Assembly: GCA_036743055.1 (NCBI GenBank)
Contig: DAINQE010000002.1
Location: 1 to 64,000 of the forward strand
Source of the DNA: Sabulitectum sp036743055
GTDB taxonomy: Bacteria > Fermentibacterota > Fermentibacteria > Fermentibacterales > JCC-6
Reading direction: 5' to 3'
Length of the DNA: 64,000 nt
Positions within the stretch are counted from its first letter, which is position 1, and every line of letters starts with the position of its first letter. The notes beneath the pieces are model-generated. The model was not told the DNA's origin. It did no database searches and worked only from the letters and a program-made list of their open reading frames with translations. Shown here piece by piece: positions 54,078 to 62,540 of the stretch. Made by a program: the position numbers and the translations under genes.

Positions 54078-54701
54078 TCAGTTAGAAAGGACTGCGTAAA
54101 TATCTTCCCTTACCGCTTGGGACCATGAGGATGAGAGGGCCGAGATCTGTTCCGAGAGCTCTCTGAAGCCCGGGGCCGGCATCCTTCTCTGGTAGCGGTA
54201 GTTCTTCTGAAAGAGGATGTCCATGCCCCTGTCTCCCAGAAGGGTAACGTCAACGTCGAGAACGGCGATCCATGTTGTGCTGTCCACCTGCTGGGCGCCG
54301 AACTCCCGGATATAGCCCTCAAGGGTGACCATACCGGTAACGCTCGCCGCGGTCCTGAACACGCCCGGGAAGCCCCCGGCGGCTATCAGATCGCGGGAGA
54401 GCATCTCGCTGAGCATAGCTCCGGGCCTTGCCGCCCATCTGTTGTCGCTGCTCTCCCTTACGGTGCCATCCCCGCCGGTAACGACCATGCCGGAAAGCTG
54501 GTAGCTTCCCGCGGCGTCAAGGTCCTTGACCCTTATGGCGACTTGAAACTCGCCTGTCCTTCTGGCGACCTCCGGAGGGTCCCACCTTACCATCCACTGG
54601 TTAACGGGCACGGATTCCCCTGTGCCCAGGGGTACGTTCACCGTGATGCATCCTGCGAGCATCAGAAATGCAGCCGCGGCAAGGGCGGTTCTCATCTTCA
54701 T
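54078..54701 (-). CDS. PqiC-like ABC-transport auxiliary lipoprotein
   Basis: A 207-aa lipoprotein with a lipobox LMLAGC (Cys18), then a beta-rich domain of the ABC_trans_aux/PqiC type (WMVRWDPPEVARRTGEFQVAIRVKDLDAAGSYQLSGM ... GMVTLEGYIREFG). PqiC-like proteins sit on the outer membrane and partner an MCE tunnel. It overlaps the MCE gene by 4 nt (ATG at 54701, TGA at 54698-54700). Its presence makes this a trans-envelope lipid transporter rather than an inner-membrane-only ABC. Confidence 0.8.
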   Translation of the reverse strand: MKMRTALAAAAFLMLAGCITVNVPLGTGESVPVNQWMVRWDPPEVARRTGEFQVAIRVKDLDAAGSYQLSGMVVTGGDGTVRESSDNRWAARPGAMLSEMLSRDLIAAGGFPGVFRTAASVTGMVTLEGYIREFGAQQVDSTTWIAVLDVDVTLLGDRGMDILFQKNYRYQRRMPAPGFRELSEQISALSSSWSQAVREDIYAVLSN

Positions 54702-55579
54702 CTCCAGACGTCCTCTCCGTATGTTCCCGCTGAAAATCCCTCAAGCATCCTGTTTACCCGGGGCAGCAGTATGCTGAACTCGTGGAGTATTACCCCGGTT
54801 TCGTTGAATGTGTCCTCGAGGTCGTCCGCCAGGTACTCCATAAGGGCTGACAGTTCAGAAAGCCTGCTGGTGAACTCGTGGATGTCCTCCATCAGTGGCT
54901 CCATGTCCCCTTCGATACCGGCAACCGCTTCCGTCAGTTCCAGGCCGAGATGGTTGTAGGTAACAAGAAGGGTGTCTATCCTGTTCAGTGTTCCGGTCAC
55001 CCTGCAGCTCAGGGAGTCGCACTCTATGGTTTCAAGTATCCGGTTGATCCTGGTCAGGGCAAGAATCGCCTGGTCGTTCAGGGTCTTGGCGTCAACCTGC
55101 TCCAGTATCTCGAATACCCTGTTCAGACCCGTTGTCACCGACTGCATGGTGCCGGACTGAACGGGTATCACAGGGAGATCCGACTGGAAGCTGAGCTGGC
55201 TCTGGGTCCACAGTCTGCCGGAAGAGTCGGGCAGACTCTCCAGATTCACGTTCCTGAGCCCGGTGATGCCGGTGATGTAGAGGGAAGCCACTATGGTGTC
55301 GTCCACCCTGAACTTCTCATCCTCGATGGTGAGCACCACCTTTACCAGCCTTCCGTCAGGGGCGATCTCGATAGCGGAGACGGACCCAACGGGAACTCCG
55401 TTGTAGTTCACCGAGCTTCCAACGTTCAGGCCTCCTACGCTCCATCCGAAGTAGCACGCGTAATCGGTGCTCGCCTTGCTGGAGAATCCCCCGGCCAGCC
55501 AGAAGATGGAGGCAATGAACCCACCCATGATAAGCACGAAGAACATGCCCAGCCTGAACCTGTTGGCCCGAAGAGCCAT
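54698..55579 (-). CDS. mlaD: MCE-family (MlaD-like) substrate-binding protein
   Basis: A 293-aa protein with one N-terminal membrane helix (about 12-31) and an MCE domain (GWSVGGLNVGSSVNYNGVPVGSVSAIEIAPDGRLVKVVLTI), followed by ITGITGLRNVNLES. After residue 130 a long helical region predicts a coiled coil/tube. MCE proteins form hexameric periplasmic rings that ferry phospholipids. Starts directly after mlaF (zero spacing). Confidence 0.9.
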   Translation of the reverse strand: MALRANRFRLGMFFVLIMGGFIASIFWLAGGFSSKASTDYACYFGWSVGGLNVGSSVNYNGVPVGSVSAIEIAPDGRLVKVVLTIEDEKFRVDDTIVASLYITGITGLRNVNLESLPDSSGRLWTQSQLSFQSDLPVIPVQSGTMQSVTTGLNRVFEILEQVDAKTLNDQAILALTRINRILETIECDSLSCRVTGTLNRIDTLLVTYNHLGLELTEAVAGIEGDMEPLMEDIHEFTSRLSELSALMEYLADDLEDTFNETGVILHEFSILLPRVNRMLEGFSAGTYGEDVWR

Positions 55580-56329
55580 CTATACCCCCGTCCTTCTGCC
55601 GAAAAAGTCGCTTACCCGGCTGTCCTGGGAGGTTTCGGAGAGTTCCCTGGCGGAGCCGGTGGCGATGATGCCCTTTTCGTCAGGGTCAAGCATAACCACT
55701 CGGTCGGAAATGGTAAATATGCTGTCCAGCTCGTGGGTAACCACTATGAGGGTGGTTCCCAGGCTCCTGTTCACCGACAGTATGGTCTGATCCAGCCCTG
55801 CGCTGGTAACGGGATCAAGGCCCGCTGAAGGCTCGTCAAAGAAGAGCACGTCGGGATCAAGGGCCATGGCCCTGGCCAGGGCGGCCCTTTTCTGCATTCC
55901 GCCGGATATTTCCATGGGCTTCTCGTAGGCTGCGTGGATCATGCCAACCATCTCGAGCTTGCTCATGGCTATGTCGGTCATCTCAGGCCTTGTGAGCTCG
56001 GTGAACTCCCTCAGAGGCAGCATAACGTTCTCCAGCACCGTGAGGTTACCCAGCAGGGCTCCCGACTGGAAAAGCACGCCCCAGCGTCTCCTTGCCCTGA
56101 GAAGGGTTTCAGGCTCTCCCCACAGGTCGTCCCCTTCGAAAAGTACACGACCGGACAAGGGCTTCAGAAGCCCGATCAGATAGCGCATTATCGTGGACTT
56201 TCCGCAGCCGCTCTTGCCCACTATTACCAGGACTTCCCCCCTCATGACCTCCATGGAAACGCCTCTGAGAACGATCTGATCCTCATAGCCGCCGGTGAGA
56301 TCCTCCACTGTGATAATGGCGTCTTTCAC
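55580..56329 (-). CDS. mlaF: MlaF-type ABC ATPase
   Basis: A 249-aa ABC ATPase. Walker A is GKSGCGKST, signature ISGGMQKRAALARAMA, Walker B VLFFDEPSAGLDP, with the TSAGLDQTI (D-loop) after. The H-loop is VVTHEL. This SGGMQKR signature is typical of the Mla/Ttg2A lipid transporters. It energises MlaE to move phospholipids or related molecules. GTG start at 56329, in a GTGA overlap with mlaE. Confidence 0.94.
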   Translation of the reverse strand: MKDAIITVEDLTGGYEDQIVLRGVSMEVMRGEVLVIVGKSGCGKSTIMRYLIGLLKPLSGRVLFEGDDLWGEPETLLRARRRWGVLFQSGALLGNLTVLENVMLPLREFTELTRPEMTDIAMSKLEMVGMIHAAYEKPMEISGGMQKRAALARAMALDPDVLFFDEPSAGLDPVTSAGLDQTILSVNRSLGTTLIVVTHELDSIFTISDRVVMLDPDEKGIIATGSARELSETSQDSRVSDFFGRRTGV

Positions 56330-57423
56330 AGCGTCAGCCCCGGTCTGAGATGCACGAAGACAAGTGAAAGCAGGGCATCCACCAGTATGACAAGGAAGAT
56401 GCTCACCACCACCGCCGAGGTGGTGGCCTTACCCACCGCTGCCGGGCCGCCGCGCACCCTCATGCCCATGTAGGATCCCGTAACCGCAATGATGGCGGAA
56501 TAGAAAACGCTCTTGATAATTCCCCAGTAAAGATCGAAGGGGATCAGGGCCTTTCTGGCTTCGTTCAGATAGACGGTGGCTGGCATGTCCAGGAACATTC
56601 CCCCGGCGGCCAGTCCCCCGGCCATCCCGGCGAAATTAGCCACGGTAACCAGGAGCGGCATAACAAGGAAGAGGGCGATCAGCTTGGGGGTAACAACATA
56701 CCCGTAGAGGTTGAAGCCCATTACCTGAAGGGCGTCTATCTCCTGGCGGACCTTCATGGTGCCTATCTCAGCGGCGAAGGCCGATCCCGACCTGCCCGCC
56801 ACGAGAACAGCGGTCATCATCGGCCCTATCTCCCAGCAGATGCTGTATGCCAGCAGCGCCGGCATGAAAAGCTCGGCGCCGAACTGGCTCATCTGATACC
56901 CCGCCTGATAACCAAGCACAACGCCCATGAGCCAGTTCAGGGTAACCACGATCGGCAGGGCCATCACGCCGGTCTGTTCCATGTAGTAGGCGGTCATGGA
57001 TCCCCGGAACTTGCCCGAGACCAGTGCCTTGAAGGCTAAGGCGGTGAAGGTGAACAGGCCCGATACCGTATCCCATGACTCGGCGACCCTGTCGCCGATG
57101 TCGGCGAAGTGGTACTTGAGGGTCTTCCTGGAACCGAAGGGAGGGGGGATCTTGTCGATCTCCTCGAACCTGTCGAAAACTGCATCGAGGTCCGGGGAGA
57201 CACCCACGAACCTGACCTTCCTGCCCCTGCTTTTCCTGTTCCCGTAGAAGGACCACACCCTGGCGGCGATGGCGCTGTCCATGGAGGTGCATTGGGAAAG
57301 ATCCAGCGTGACATCGCCGAAGGGGATTCGCTCAAGGGCCGCTGTGACTTCCCTCAGGTCCCTGGCGGCGAACTTTCCGTGGAAGGCAGCAGTCCTTCCG
57401 GATACCTCTATCCGCGGATCCAA
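56326..57423 (-). CDS. mlaE: STAS-MlaE permease fusion
   Basis: A 365-aa fusion of an N-terminal STAS domain (1 to about 100; VTLDLSQCTSMDSAIAARVWSFY, MlaB-like) and a MlaE permease (about 120-365). The permease shows LNWLMGVVLGYQAG, ICWEIGPMMTAVLVAGRSGSAFAAEIGTMKV, and EIDALQVMGFNLYGYVVTPKL. In E. coli MlaB is a separate STAS protein; the fused form occurs in several phyla. With mlaF, mlaD and the lipoprotein it completes a lipid transport operon. TTG start 57423. Confidence 0.92.
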   Translation of the reverse strand: MDPRIEVSGRTAAFHGKFAARDLREVTAALERIPFGDVTLDLSQCTSMDSAIAARVWSFYGNRKSRGRKVRFVGVSPDLDAVFDRFEEIDKIPPPFGSRKTLKYHFADIGDRVAESWDTVSGLFTFTALAFKALVSGKFRGSMTAYYMEQTGVMALPIVVTLNWLMGVVLGYQAGYQMSQFGAELFMPALLAYSICWEIGPMMTAVLVAGRSGSAFAAEIGTMKVRQEIDALQVMGFNLYGYVVTPKLIALFLVMPLLVTVANFAGMAGGLAAGGMFLDMPATVYLNEARKALIPFDLYWGIIKSVFYSAIIAVTGSYMGMRVRGGPAAVGKATTSAVVVSIFLVILVDALLSLVFVHLRPGLTL

Positions 57424-57455
57424 TTACAGGTGACCACCCTTCCGAGAGTTGCGTG

Positions 57456-57484
57456 TTTTCTTCATGCAGGAAGTTTAATATAAT
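57456..57484 (+). promoter_or_regulatory. Putative promoter of a small gene
   Basis: Perfect -10 TATAAT (57479-57484). A weak -35 TTTTCT lies 17 bp upstream (57456-57461). The start near 57491 would give a leader of about 42 nt to the ATG at 57533. Confidence 0.4.
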
Positions 57485-57532
57485 GGAAACAGGGAGTTCG
57501 CTGGAATCTTTCATTGCCCTGGAGGTGGGTTC

Positions 57533-57670
57533 ATGGGTACCATTGTGTTCGTTATCATCAGGTTCGCTTTCGGCATCAACAACTACGGAGACGGCCAGAC
57601 CCTTGCCACCCTTGTGTCTCTTGACACCATAGCGCTGCTGCTTTTCCTGCATCTGAGAAAGGGGCGTTAG
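57533..57670 (+). CDS. Small hydrophobic protein (45 aa), candidate gene
   Basis: A 45-codon frame with ATG, GGAGG 7 nt upstream, and a TATAAT box 49 nt before. It begins MGTIVFVIIRFAFG, continues with a short polar part, and ends with LATLVSLDTIALLLFLHLRKGR, so one or two short membrane segments with a basic C-terminus. It shares its terminal TAG/TTA region with the convergent ABC ATPase gene (4-nt overlap). I do not recognise it. The ribosome site and promoter argue that it is real. Confidence 0.5.
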   Translation: MGTIVFVIIRFAFGINNYGDGQTLATLVSLDTIALLLFLHLRKGR

Positions 57671-58404
57671 GAGGGTTCCACAAGCTCTTCGAAAGTTCTC
57701 CTGAAGGAGAGCATCAAATCGGTAAAATCACTGGACATGCGATCCCTTGGTCTGGGCAGTGACACCACTTCATCCCTTGCTATCCTTCCGGGCCTGTGCC
57801 CCATCACCACCACTCTGTCGCCCAGATAAACGGCTTCCTCTATGTTGTGTGTAACGAAGACCACCGTGGTGAAGAGCCTGGTGCAGAGTTCATAGACCAT
57901 ATCCTGAAGCGCTATCGAGGTCCTTTCATCAAGGGACCCGAACGGTTCGTCCAGAAGCAGAAGGTCAGGCTCGGTGACAAGCCCCCGGGCCAGGGCCGTT
58001 CTCTGCTGCATACCTCCGGAAAGCTCATGGGGAAAGCTCTTCTCGAACCCCGAGAGCCCAACCTGCTCAAGGATCCTTCGGCTGGCGGCTTCCGCTTCCC
58101 TTTTTCCAGTTCCGTTTGCCCTCAGGGGAAAGCTTACGTTGGACTCAACCGTAAGCCAGGGAAAGAGCGCGCCCTGCTGAAAAACGTAGCTGAGCTTCCC
58201 TGAGCCGGTGTCGCAGGAACCGGAGGTGGGTTCCTCCAGCCCCGACAGCAGCCTGAGAATGGTGGTTTTTCCGCAGCCAGTGGGACCCAGCAGACAGAGG
58301 AACTGACCCTCTGGAACATTGAGGTCCACCGGACCCACTGCCTGGAATGGGATGCCCTGTGGATCCTTGTATGTCTTCGAAAGCCCTCTGACCCTGAAAG
58401 ACAT
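57667..58404 (-). CDS. ABC transporter ATPase, NitT/TauT type
   Basis: A 245-aa ABC ATPase of the nitrate/sulfonate/taurine family. Walker A is GPTGCGKTT, Q-loop VFQQGALFPW, signature LSGGMQQRTALARGL, Walker B LLLLDEPFGSLD, H-loop THNIEEA. The ...RPGRIARDEV tail is typical of the family. It powers the adjacent permease with the substrate-binding lipoprotein upstream. Substrate is not fixed by sequence. Confidence 0.92.
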   Translation of the reverse strand: MSFRVRGLSKTYKDPQGIPFQAVGPVDLNVPEGQFLCLLGPTGCGKTTILRLLSGLEEPTSGSCDTGSGKLSYVFQQGALFPWLTVESNVSFPLRANGTGKREAEAASRRILEQVGLSGFEKSFPHELSGGMQQRTALARGLVTEPDLLLLDEPFGSLDERTSIALQDMVYELCTRLFTTVVFVTHNIEEAVYLGDRVVVMGHRPGRIARDEVVSLPRPRDRMSSDFTDLMLSFRRTFEELVEPS

Positions 58405-59219
58405 TATCTCTCCCCCGCCCTCAGAAGAAGGCTCTTTTCCCCGGCTGCTTCCAGCCCTCGGGAGAGGAGCAGCCCGATGACGGACACCACGAAGATGCAG
58501 GCCAGCATAACATCAAAGCGCGACAGCTGATACGAGTATCTGATAAGATAACCCAGCCCTGAGTTCGTCCCCGGCAGCATCTCAGCGGCGATAATGACCA
58601 TCCAGCATCTTCCCGCTGCCATCCTGTATCCTGCGAAGATATCCGGAAGGGCGGCGGGGAAGAGAACGTGCCTCAAGGTGTACAGCTTTCCCGCGCCGAG
58701 TACCCGGGCGGCTTCAAGATAGACATTCCGCACACTTCTTACCCCGTGCATCGTCTCCAGGATCACCGGGAATACCCCTCCCCATGCAAGGATGAACATC
58801 ATTCCCAGCTGCAGTTCGTTCAGGATGTGGCGGGAGTACTTCAGGTGCTCGGCCCCGAACACCTCCGCAAGGTTCGTGTCCTTGAAGATCACGATGGACA
58901 GGGGAAGGAGGGCAAGGGGTGAAAGGGGTCTGGCAAGCTCTGTGACAACGGAGGTGAACCGCCTGAAAACCCTGCTTGTTCCCATGGCAAAGCCCAGGGG
59001 AGTTCCAAGAAGGATGGACAGCAGAAGACCGAGAACGACCCTGACCACGCTGACGGAGGTACTCCAGAGAAGCGAACCGCAGCTGAGCAGATCCCTGGAA
59101 GGATGGATGAGTACCTCAGCAACGGAGGAAAGGGAGGGCAGCATCCCGGTGCCGCCGAAGTACTGCCAGACAACAAGCAGCAGAACAGGCAGGGCAAGCC
59201 CCGGCAGGTGCAGATGCAC
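58404..59219 (-). CDS. ABC transporter permease, NitT/TauT type
   Basis: A 271-aa BPD-type permease with six helices. The EAA motif region is YLEAARVLGAGKLYTLRHVLFPAALPDIFAGYRMAAGRCWMVIIAAEML, and the preceding helices are LGLLLSILLGTPLGF. GTG start 59219; no strong Shine-Dalgarno. It overlaps the ATPase start by 1 nt and follows the binding protein by 29 nt. Confidence 0.9.
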   Translation of the reverse strand: MHLHLPGLALPVLLLVVWQYFGGTGMLPSLSSVAEVLIHPSRDLLSCGSLLWSTSVSVVRVVLGLLLSILLGTPLGFAMGTSRVFRRFTSVVTELARPLSPLALLPLSIVIFKDTNLAEVFGAEHLKYSRHILNELQLGMMFILAWGGVFPVILETMHGVRSVRNVYLEAARVLGAGKLYTLRHVLFPAALPDIFAGYRMAAGRCWMVIIAAEMLPGTNSGLGYLIRYSYQLSRFDVMLACIFVVSVIGLLLSRGLEAAGEKSLLLRAGER

Positions 59220-59248
59220 CCGCCGGAGGCTTATACCGCTGTTTCCGG

Positions 59249-60439
59249 CTATTTCAGTTCCTCGGGAAGAAGGCTGAAATCCGTGATCAGGTCAAGTATC
59301 CCAACGCCCTGAACCTCGGCAAGGGGGCCTGTGAAGGAGTTCAGTGCCCTCATGTGGTCCATGATCAGGCCCATGTTCCCGTTCCAGGCTTCAGTGACCC
59401 TCATGTCGTATGTGCTTGTGGCCATTGAAGCGATCTCTACCTCGAGGGGTGTTCCGATCCATTCGCTTGCAGCCGCCGCGGCTTCTTCCGGATTAGCGTT
59501 GATGAAGTCGGTGGAGTACATGAAGAGCTCGAGAGCCGCCGACACTGCTTCAGGCTTCTCTGCTATGACCGCCTCATTGGCAGCGATGGCGCAGCATGGA
59601 TGATTCTCGAAGTCGCCCGGGGGAAGAAGAGAAAGTTCCGCAACGCATCGGCCAATGCCGTTGTGCTCGGCCATGGCGCAGGCGGGGTTGTTGGACACGT
59701 AGGCGTCGATAAGGCCTTCCTGAAGCGCCGGATTAAGGTTGGGCTCGCCCTGAGCGTTGTAGAGAATGACATCGGTTTCCGGGGTTTCCGCTCCGGACAT
59801 GGCGTAACTCACTCCAGCTTCAGTTAATGCGCTCTGGAAGATAATGAGGGCAACGGCCTTCGGGCTTTTGAACCCGACTGTGATCGGCCCCTCGGAGGCT
59901 TCGATCCAGGCGAGGAAACTTCCCCAGTCATTCACGGTTTCGTTGTCTGCTGAGACAACGAGCATGTCGCCGTCCTGGTGAAGCGGTGCGACGATCCTGA
60001 TCGGGTTACCCTGGTCAATAGCAGCAGCGAAGGGAATGACCCCGCCGAAACCCATCTCGAAAAGGCCGGCCTGCATGTTGTTGGGAACATTTATCGCTCC
60101 CTGGGACTGTATGAACTGAATCTCCGCTACCTTTTCGTTGTCCTTGATCAAGGCGTAATAGGATTCGCCCAGGGGAATCAGATACACGGGATAGTTCTCA
60201 TGCATCATTTCCGGTCTGAGGGCGGCAACGAACACCGCTGAATGATGGTCCTGATTCACATACCCAATGGTGAGTTCAGGAGCTTCCGCATGGGCGTCTA
60301 TCTGCTCCATGGGAAGGTTTCCGGCTGAGTTTTCCGCAGTGACTCCGGTATCAGCAGTTACCGCCGGCTCCTGTTCTCCGCAGGATGCCATGAATACCAT
60401 ACCTGCGGCAATCAGGAAAAAGAATGATGCTGTGCGCAT
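59249..60439 (-). CDS. ABC substrate-binding lipoprotein, NMT1/SsuA-like
   Basis: A 396-aa lipoprotein: signal peptide with lipobox VFMASC (C20), then a linker and a binding protein of the NMT1/SsuA-like type II fold (TIGYVNQDHHSAVFVAAL ... IQFIQSQGAINVPNNMQAG ... GFKSPKAVALIIFQSAL). The substrate could be a nitrate-, sulfonate-, or pyrimidine-like compound, and no marker gene decides. GGAGGGATC precedes the ATG. The operon is transcribed from the promoter at 60560-60588. Confidence 0.87.
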   Translation of the reverse strand: MRTASFFFLIAAGMVFMASCGEQEPAVTADTGVTAENSAGNLPMEQIDAHAEAPELTIGYVNQDHHSAVFVAALRPEMMHENYPVYLIPLGESYYALIKDNEKVAEIQFIQSQGAINVPNNMQAGLFEMGFGGVIPFAAAIDQGNPIRIVAPLHQDGDMLVVSADNETVNDWGSFLAWIEASEGPITVGFKSPKAVALIIFQSALTEAGVSYAMSGAETPETDVILYNAQGEPNLNPALQEGLIDAYVSNNPACAMAEHNGIGRCVAELSLLPPGDFENHPCCAIAANEAVIAEKPEAVSAALELFMYSTDFINANPEEAAAAASEWIGTPLEVEIASMATSTYDMRVTEAWNGNMGLIMDHMRALNSFTGPLAEVQGVGILDLITDFSLLPEELK

Positions 60440-60559
60440 GATCCCTCCGCGTTCTTGTCATATGCTTGATTCAGTGGGCGACCCTAGAACGATCGCTCTC
60501 CGTGTGAACTGTACCACGATGTAGATACCGGAAAGCTAGAACCTTCTCCGGCCGGGAAA

Positions 60560-60588
60560 ATCCTAAAGCGTTTCATGAACCAAGTCAA
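60560..60588 (-). promoter_or_regulatory. Promoter of the NitT/TauT ABC operon
   Basis: Minus strand TTGACT (60588-60583), 17 bp, TAGGAT (60565-60560). The predicted start near 60553 gives a leader of about 113 nt to the ATG at 60439. Confidence 0.6.
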
Positions 60589-60678
60589 CATATGAAAAAA
60601 ACATCAATCAGATAGCGCTCAATGTATGAATTTCAGAATTTCATGTTTACGCATCTTCATAACTTATGAGTATACACA

Positions 60679-60888
60679 CTAAATTGATGTTTGGGTTTTG
60701 TGCCCCCTGAATCCTATACCATTGTCCTGCTTTCTCTTATGCAATTCTTGAGCAATCATACGGATCTGCAGCTTCCCATTCTGGTTAACTCTCTCGGTGC
60801 ATATACCACATAGTCCTTTGCAGAAGCGGTTCCCGGCACCTCCATAACTACCCGGAAGAAAACATTCGGTTTTCGCTTCGAAATCTGT
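60679..60888 (-). pseudogene. Possible relic of a class II glutamine amidotransferase N terminus
   Basis: An open stretch of 69 codons runs between a TAA (60891-60889) and a TAG (60681-60679) with no in-frame ATG, GTG or TTG near its 5' end. It reads ...GLCGICTERVNQNGKL and IRMIAQELHKRKQDNGIGFRGH. The block CGI..., then IAxELxxRxxDNGIGF resembles the N terminus of class II glutamine amidotransferases (MCGI..., with catalytic Cys2), preceded here by Leu instead of Met. It ends after about 40 more residues. The call rests on a short match; a chance open frame is possible. Confidence 0.3.
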
Positions 60889-60950
60889 TTACTCGATCAT
60901 GAACCGAATCCATCCTGCACCGGAGATTGCAGGGTGTTATATTCACCACC

Positions 60951-61670
60951 ATGCAAAGCGAAAACGAACGCAGGCTCAGGGAAACCGAGCTCTGGATCTT
61001 CGACGCCGACGACACTCTCTGGGAGAGCGCCCTGTATTTCCGCAGGGCCGAGGAGGATTTCATTGCCCTCATGGAAAGCCTGGGCTTTCCGGGAGATGAC
61101 ACGAGGCGGGAAGTTAGGCGGAGAGATATCGAAAGACTGTCGGTTACCGGTTACGGAGCCCGGCCGTACATGGACACCCTGAGGGGGATCCTTCAGGACC
61201 GGTCCACCCTGCTGTCTCCCTATATAGTTGACAGTCTTGAATATATATCAAATTCTCTTCTTCATCACCCCCTTGTTCTTCTTCCCGGGGTAATGGGAAC
61301 CATCGAGCGGATGCACCGCTTCGGCAAGTCAATGATCGTCTACACAATGGGGGAGGACGACCACCAGCGAGACAAGTTCAGCCGCTCCGGGATCGCCGGG
61401 TTCTTCAGTGACCTGAAGGTGGTTCCGGTGAAGAATGAAGACACTATGAAGGAACTGCTGGCCCACTGCGGGGTTGAGCCGCGGAAGGCCTGCATGATTG
61501 GAAACAGCCCGAGGTCCGACATAAATCCAGCCATCGGATGCGGTGTTAACGCTATTCATGTGAAGCGTGCGCTAACATGGCAGGCAGAGCAGACTGAGTT
61601 TGCCGAACCCGGACTTGTTACAACCGTAGCCTCCATATCGGAGATCCCGCCGCTGGCGGGGATCGTTTAG
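60951..61670 (+). CDS. HAD-superfamily hydrolase
   Basis: A 239-aa HAD hydrolase with motif I WIFDADDTLW (nucleophile D18, D20), a cap with helices, motif II-like VYTMGEDDHQRDKF, the lysine of motif III (VVPVKNEDT) and motif IV MIGNSPRSDINPAIGCGVNAIHV. It dephosphorylates a small molecule; the substrate is not known. ATG 60951 is chosen because TATATT (60938-60943) ends 7 nt before it, predicting a leaderless mRNA; no good ribosome site supports the alternative TTG at 60927. Confidence 0.82.
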   Translation: MQSENERRLRETELWIFDADDTLWESALYFRRAEEDFIALMESLGFPGDDTRREVRRRDIERLSVTGYGARPYMDTLRGILQDRSTLLSPYIVDSLEYISNSLLHHPLVLLPGVMGTIERMHRFGKSMIVYTMGEDDHQRDKFSRSGIAGFFSDLKVVPVKNEDTMKELLAHCGVEPRKACMIGNSPRSDINPAIGCGVNAIHVKRALTWQAEQTEFAEPGLVTTVASISEIPPLAGIV

Positions 61671-61678
61671 GGGCTGCA

Positions 61679-61699
61679 GCGCCCTTTCAGAAAGGGCGC
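61679..61699 (+). terminator. Hairpin between HAD and EIIA genes, possible terminator
   Basis: Perfect 9-bp stem GCGCCCTTT / AAAGGGCGC with a 3-nt loop, 8 nt after the HAD stop. No U-tract follows (GTTGACAAATC), so it may be a processing or pausing signal rather than an intrinsic terminator. Confidence 0.4.
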
Positions 61700-61720
61700 G
61701 TTGACAAATCTGGAGGAATC

Positions 61721-62539
61721 ATGAACATTTCCGATGTACTTCGGAAGGAAAACACCGAAGCTAAACTCAAGATAAGCAACAGGGACGAGCTGCTTTCGGC
61801 GGTGGCTGATGTGGCGTGCCGGGATCCCCAGCTTGAGGGCATGCATGCCCAGGTCCTGAAGAGCCTCAGAGAGCGTGAGGAACTGGGGTCAACTGCTCTA
61901 GGGGCGGGTGTGGCGGTTCCCCACTGCCGCATCTCCGGCCTGCGGAGTTTCGTGGCCGGCATCGTCACCACTGCGAAAAAGCTCGATTACGATGCAGCTG
62001 ACAACGAGAAGGTGGACATATTCCCCTTCGTGATAGGCCCTGAGGACAATCCAAAGGAACACCTCAGGGTGCTTTCCGGTATGGCCAGGCTCCTCAGGAA
62101 TCCCGACACCAGGAAAGCCATACGCTCGGCCGCAAGCGGCTCGGAGCTTTTCCAGCTTATCACAGGCCTGGATGCCGAGGGTGTGTCCGGTGCTCCCTCC
62201 GATACCGCATGCAGCATGAAGATGCTGCACGTGTTCGTTCGAAATGAAGAGCTTTTCAACGACATACTGCAGGTGTTCGCTTCCGGGGAGTTCCTCGGCG
62301 CCATGGTCCTCGAAGCCCATGAATCAACTGAATACATGTCCGGGATCCCTGTTTTCGCGGGTTTCTGGAACAGCGACCTGAACACCTTCAATCGCATAAT
62401 TACCGCTGTGGTAAAGGGCTCGCTGGTTAACCAGACCATCAGGAACATAGAGTACGTATGCGGAGCGCTGAAGGATCAGAGCGACGTGATGGTCACGGTT
62501 TCCGACCTGCACCACGCAATAGGATCCCTGGACTACTGA
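61721..62539 (+). CDS. PTS EIIA-like (PtsN-type) protein with extra C-terminal domain
   Basis: A 272-aa protein. The first 150 residues are a PTS EIIA type 2 domain with the phosphorylation site H68 (GVAVPHCRIS). About 120 further residues (ACSMKMLHVFVRNEELFNDILQVFASGEF ...) form an extra domain resembling a small ferredoxin-like/P-II-like fold. No EIIB/EIIC is present, so it is probably regulatory, as EIIA(Ntr) is. It is directly followed (1 nt) by a CPA2 antiporter; EIIA(Ntr) is known to control potassium transport in E. coli, so regulation of the antiporter is a plausible inference. Confidence 0.8.
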   Translation: MNISDVLRKENTEAKLKISNRDELLSAVADVACRDPQLEGMHAQVLKSLREREELGSTALGAGVAVPHCRISGLRSFVAGIVTTAKKLDYDAADNEKVDIFPFVIGPEDNPKEHLRVLSGMARLLRNPDTRKAIRSAASGSELFQLITGLDAEGVSGAPSDTACSMKMLHVFVRNEELFNDILQVFASGEFLGAMVLEAHESTEYMSGIPVFAGFWNSDLNTFNRIITAVVKGSLVNQTIRNIEYVCGALKDQSDVMVTVSDLHHAIGSLDY

Positions 62540-62540
62540 A

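Larger units (their letters stand above)
60440..60950. other. 511-bp intergenic region, AT-rich in its middle
   Basis: It holds the ABC operon promoter (60560-60588) and a 209-bp minus-strand open stretch that looks like a decayed gene (60679-60888). The stretch 60590-60720 is clearly richer in A/T than the rest of the window, with a short near-palindrome around GAATTTCAGAATTTC. No tRNA or riboswitch is evident. Confidence 0.6.

Noticed and set aside
60440..60552. Riboswitch in the 113-nt leader of the ABC operon
   Set aside because: No match to known riboswitch cores that I can recognise; only GC-rich stretches with weak pairing.
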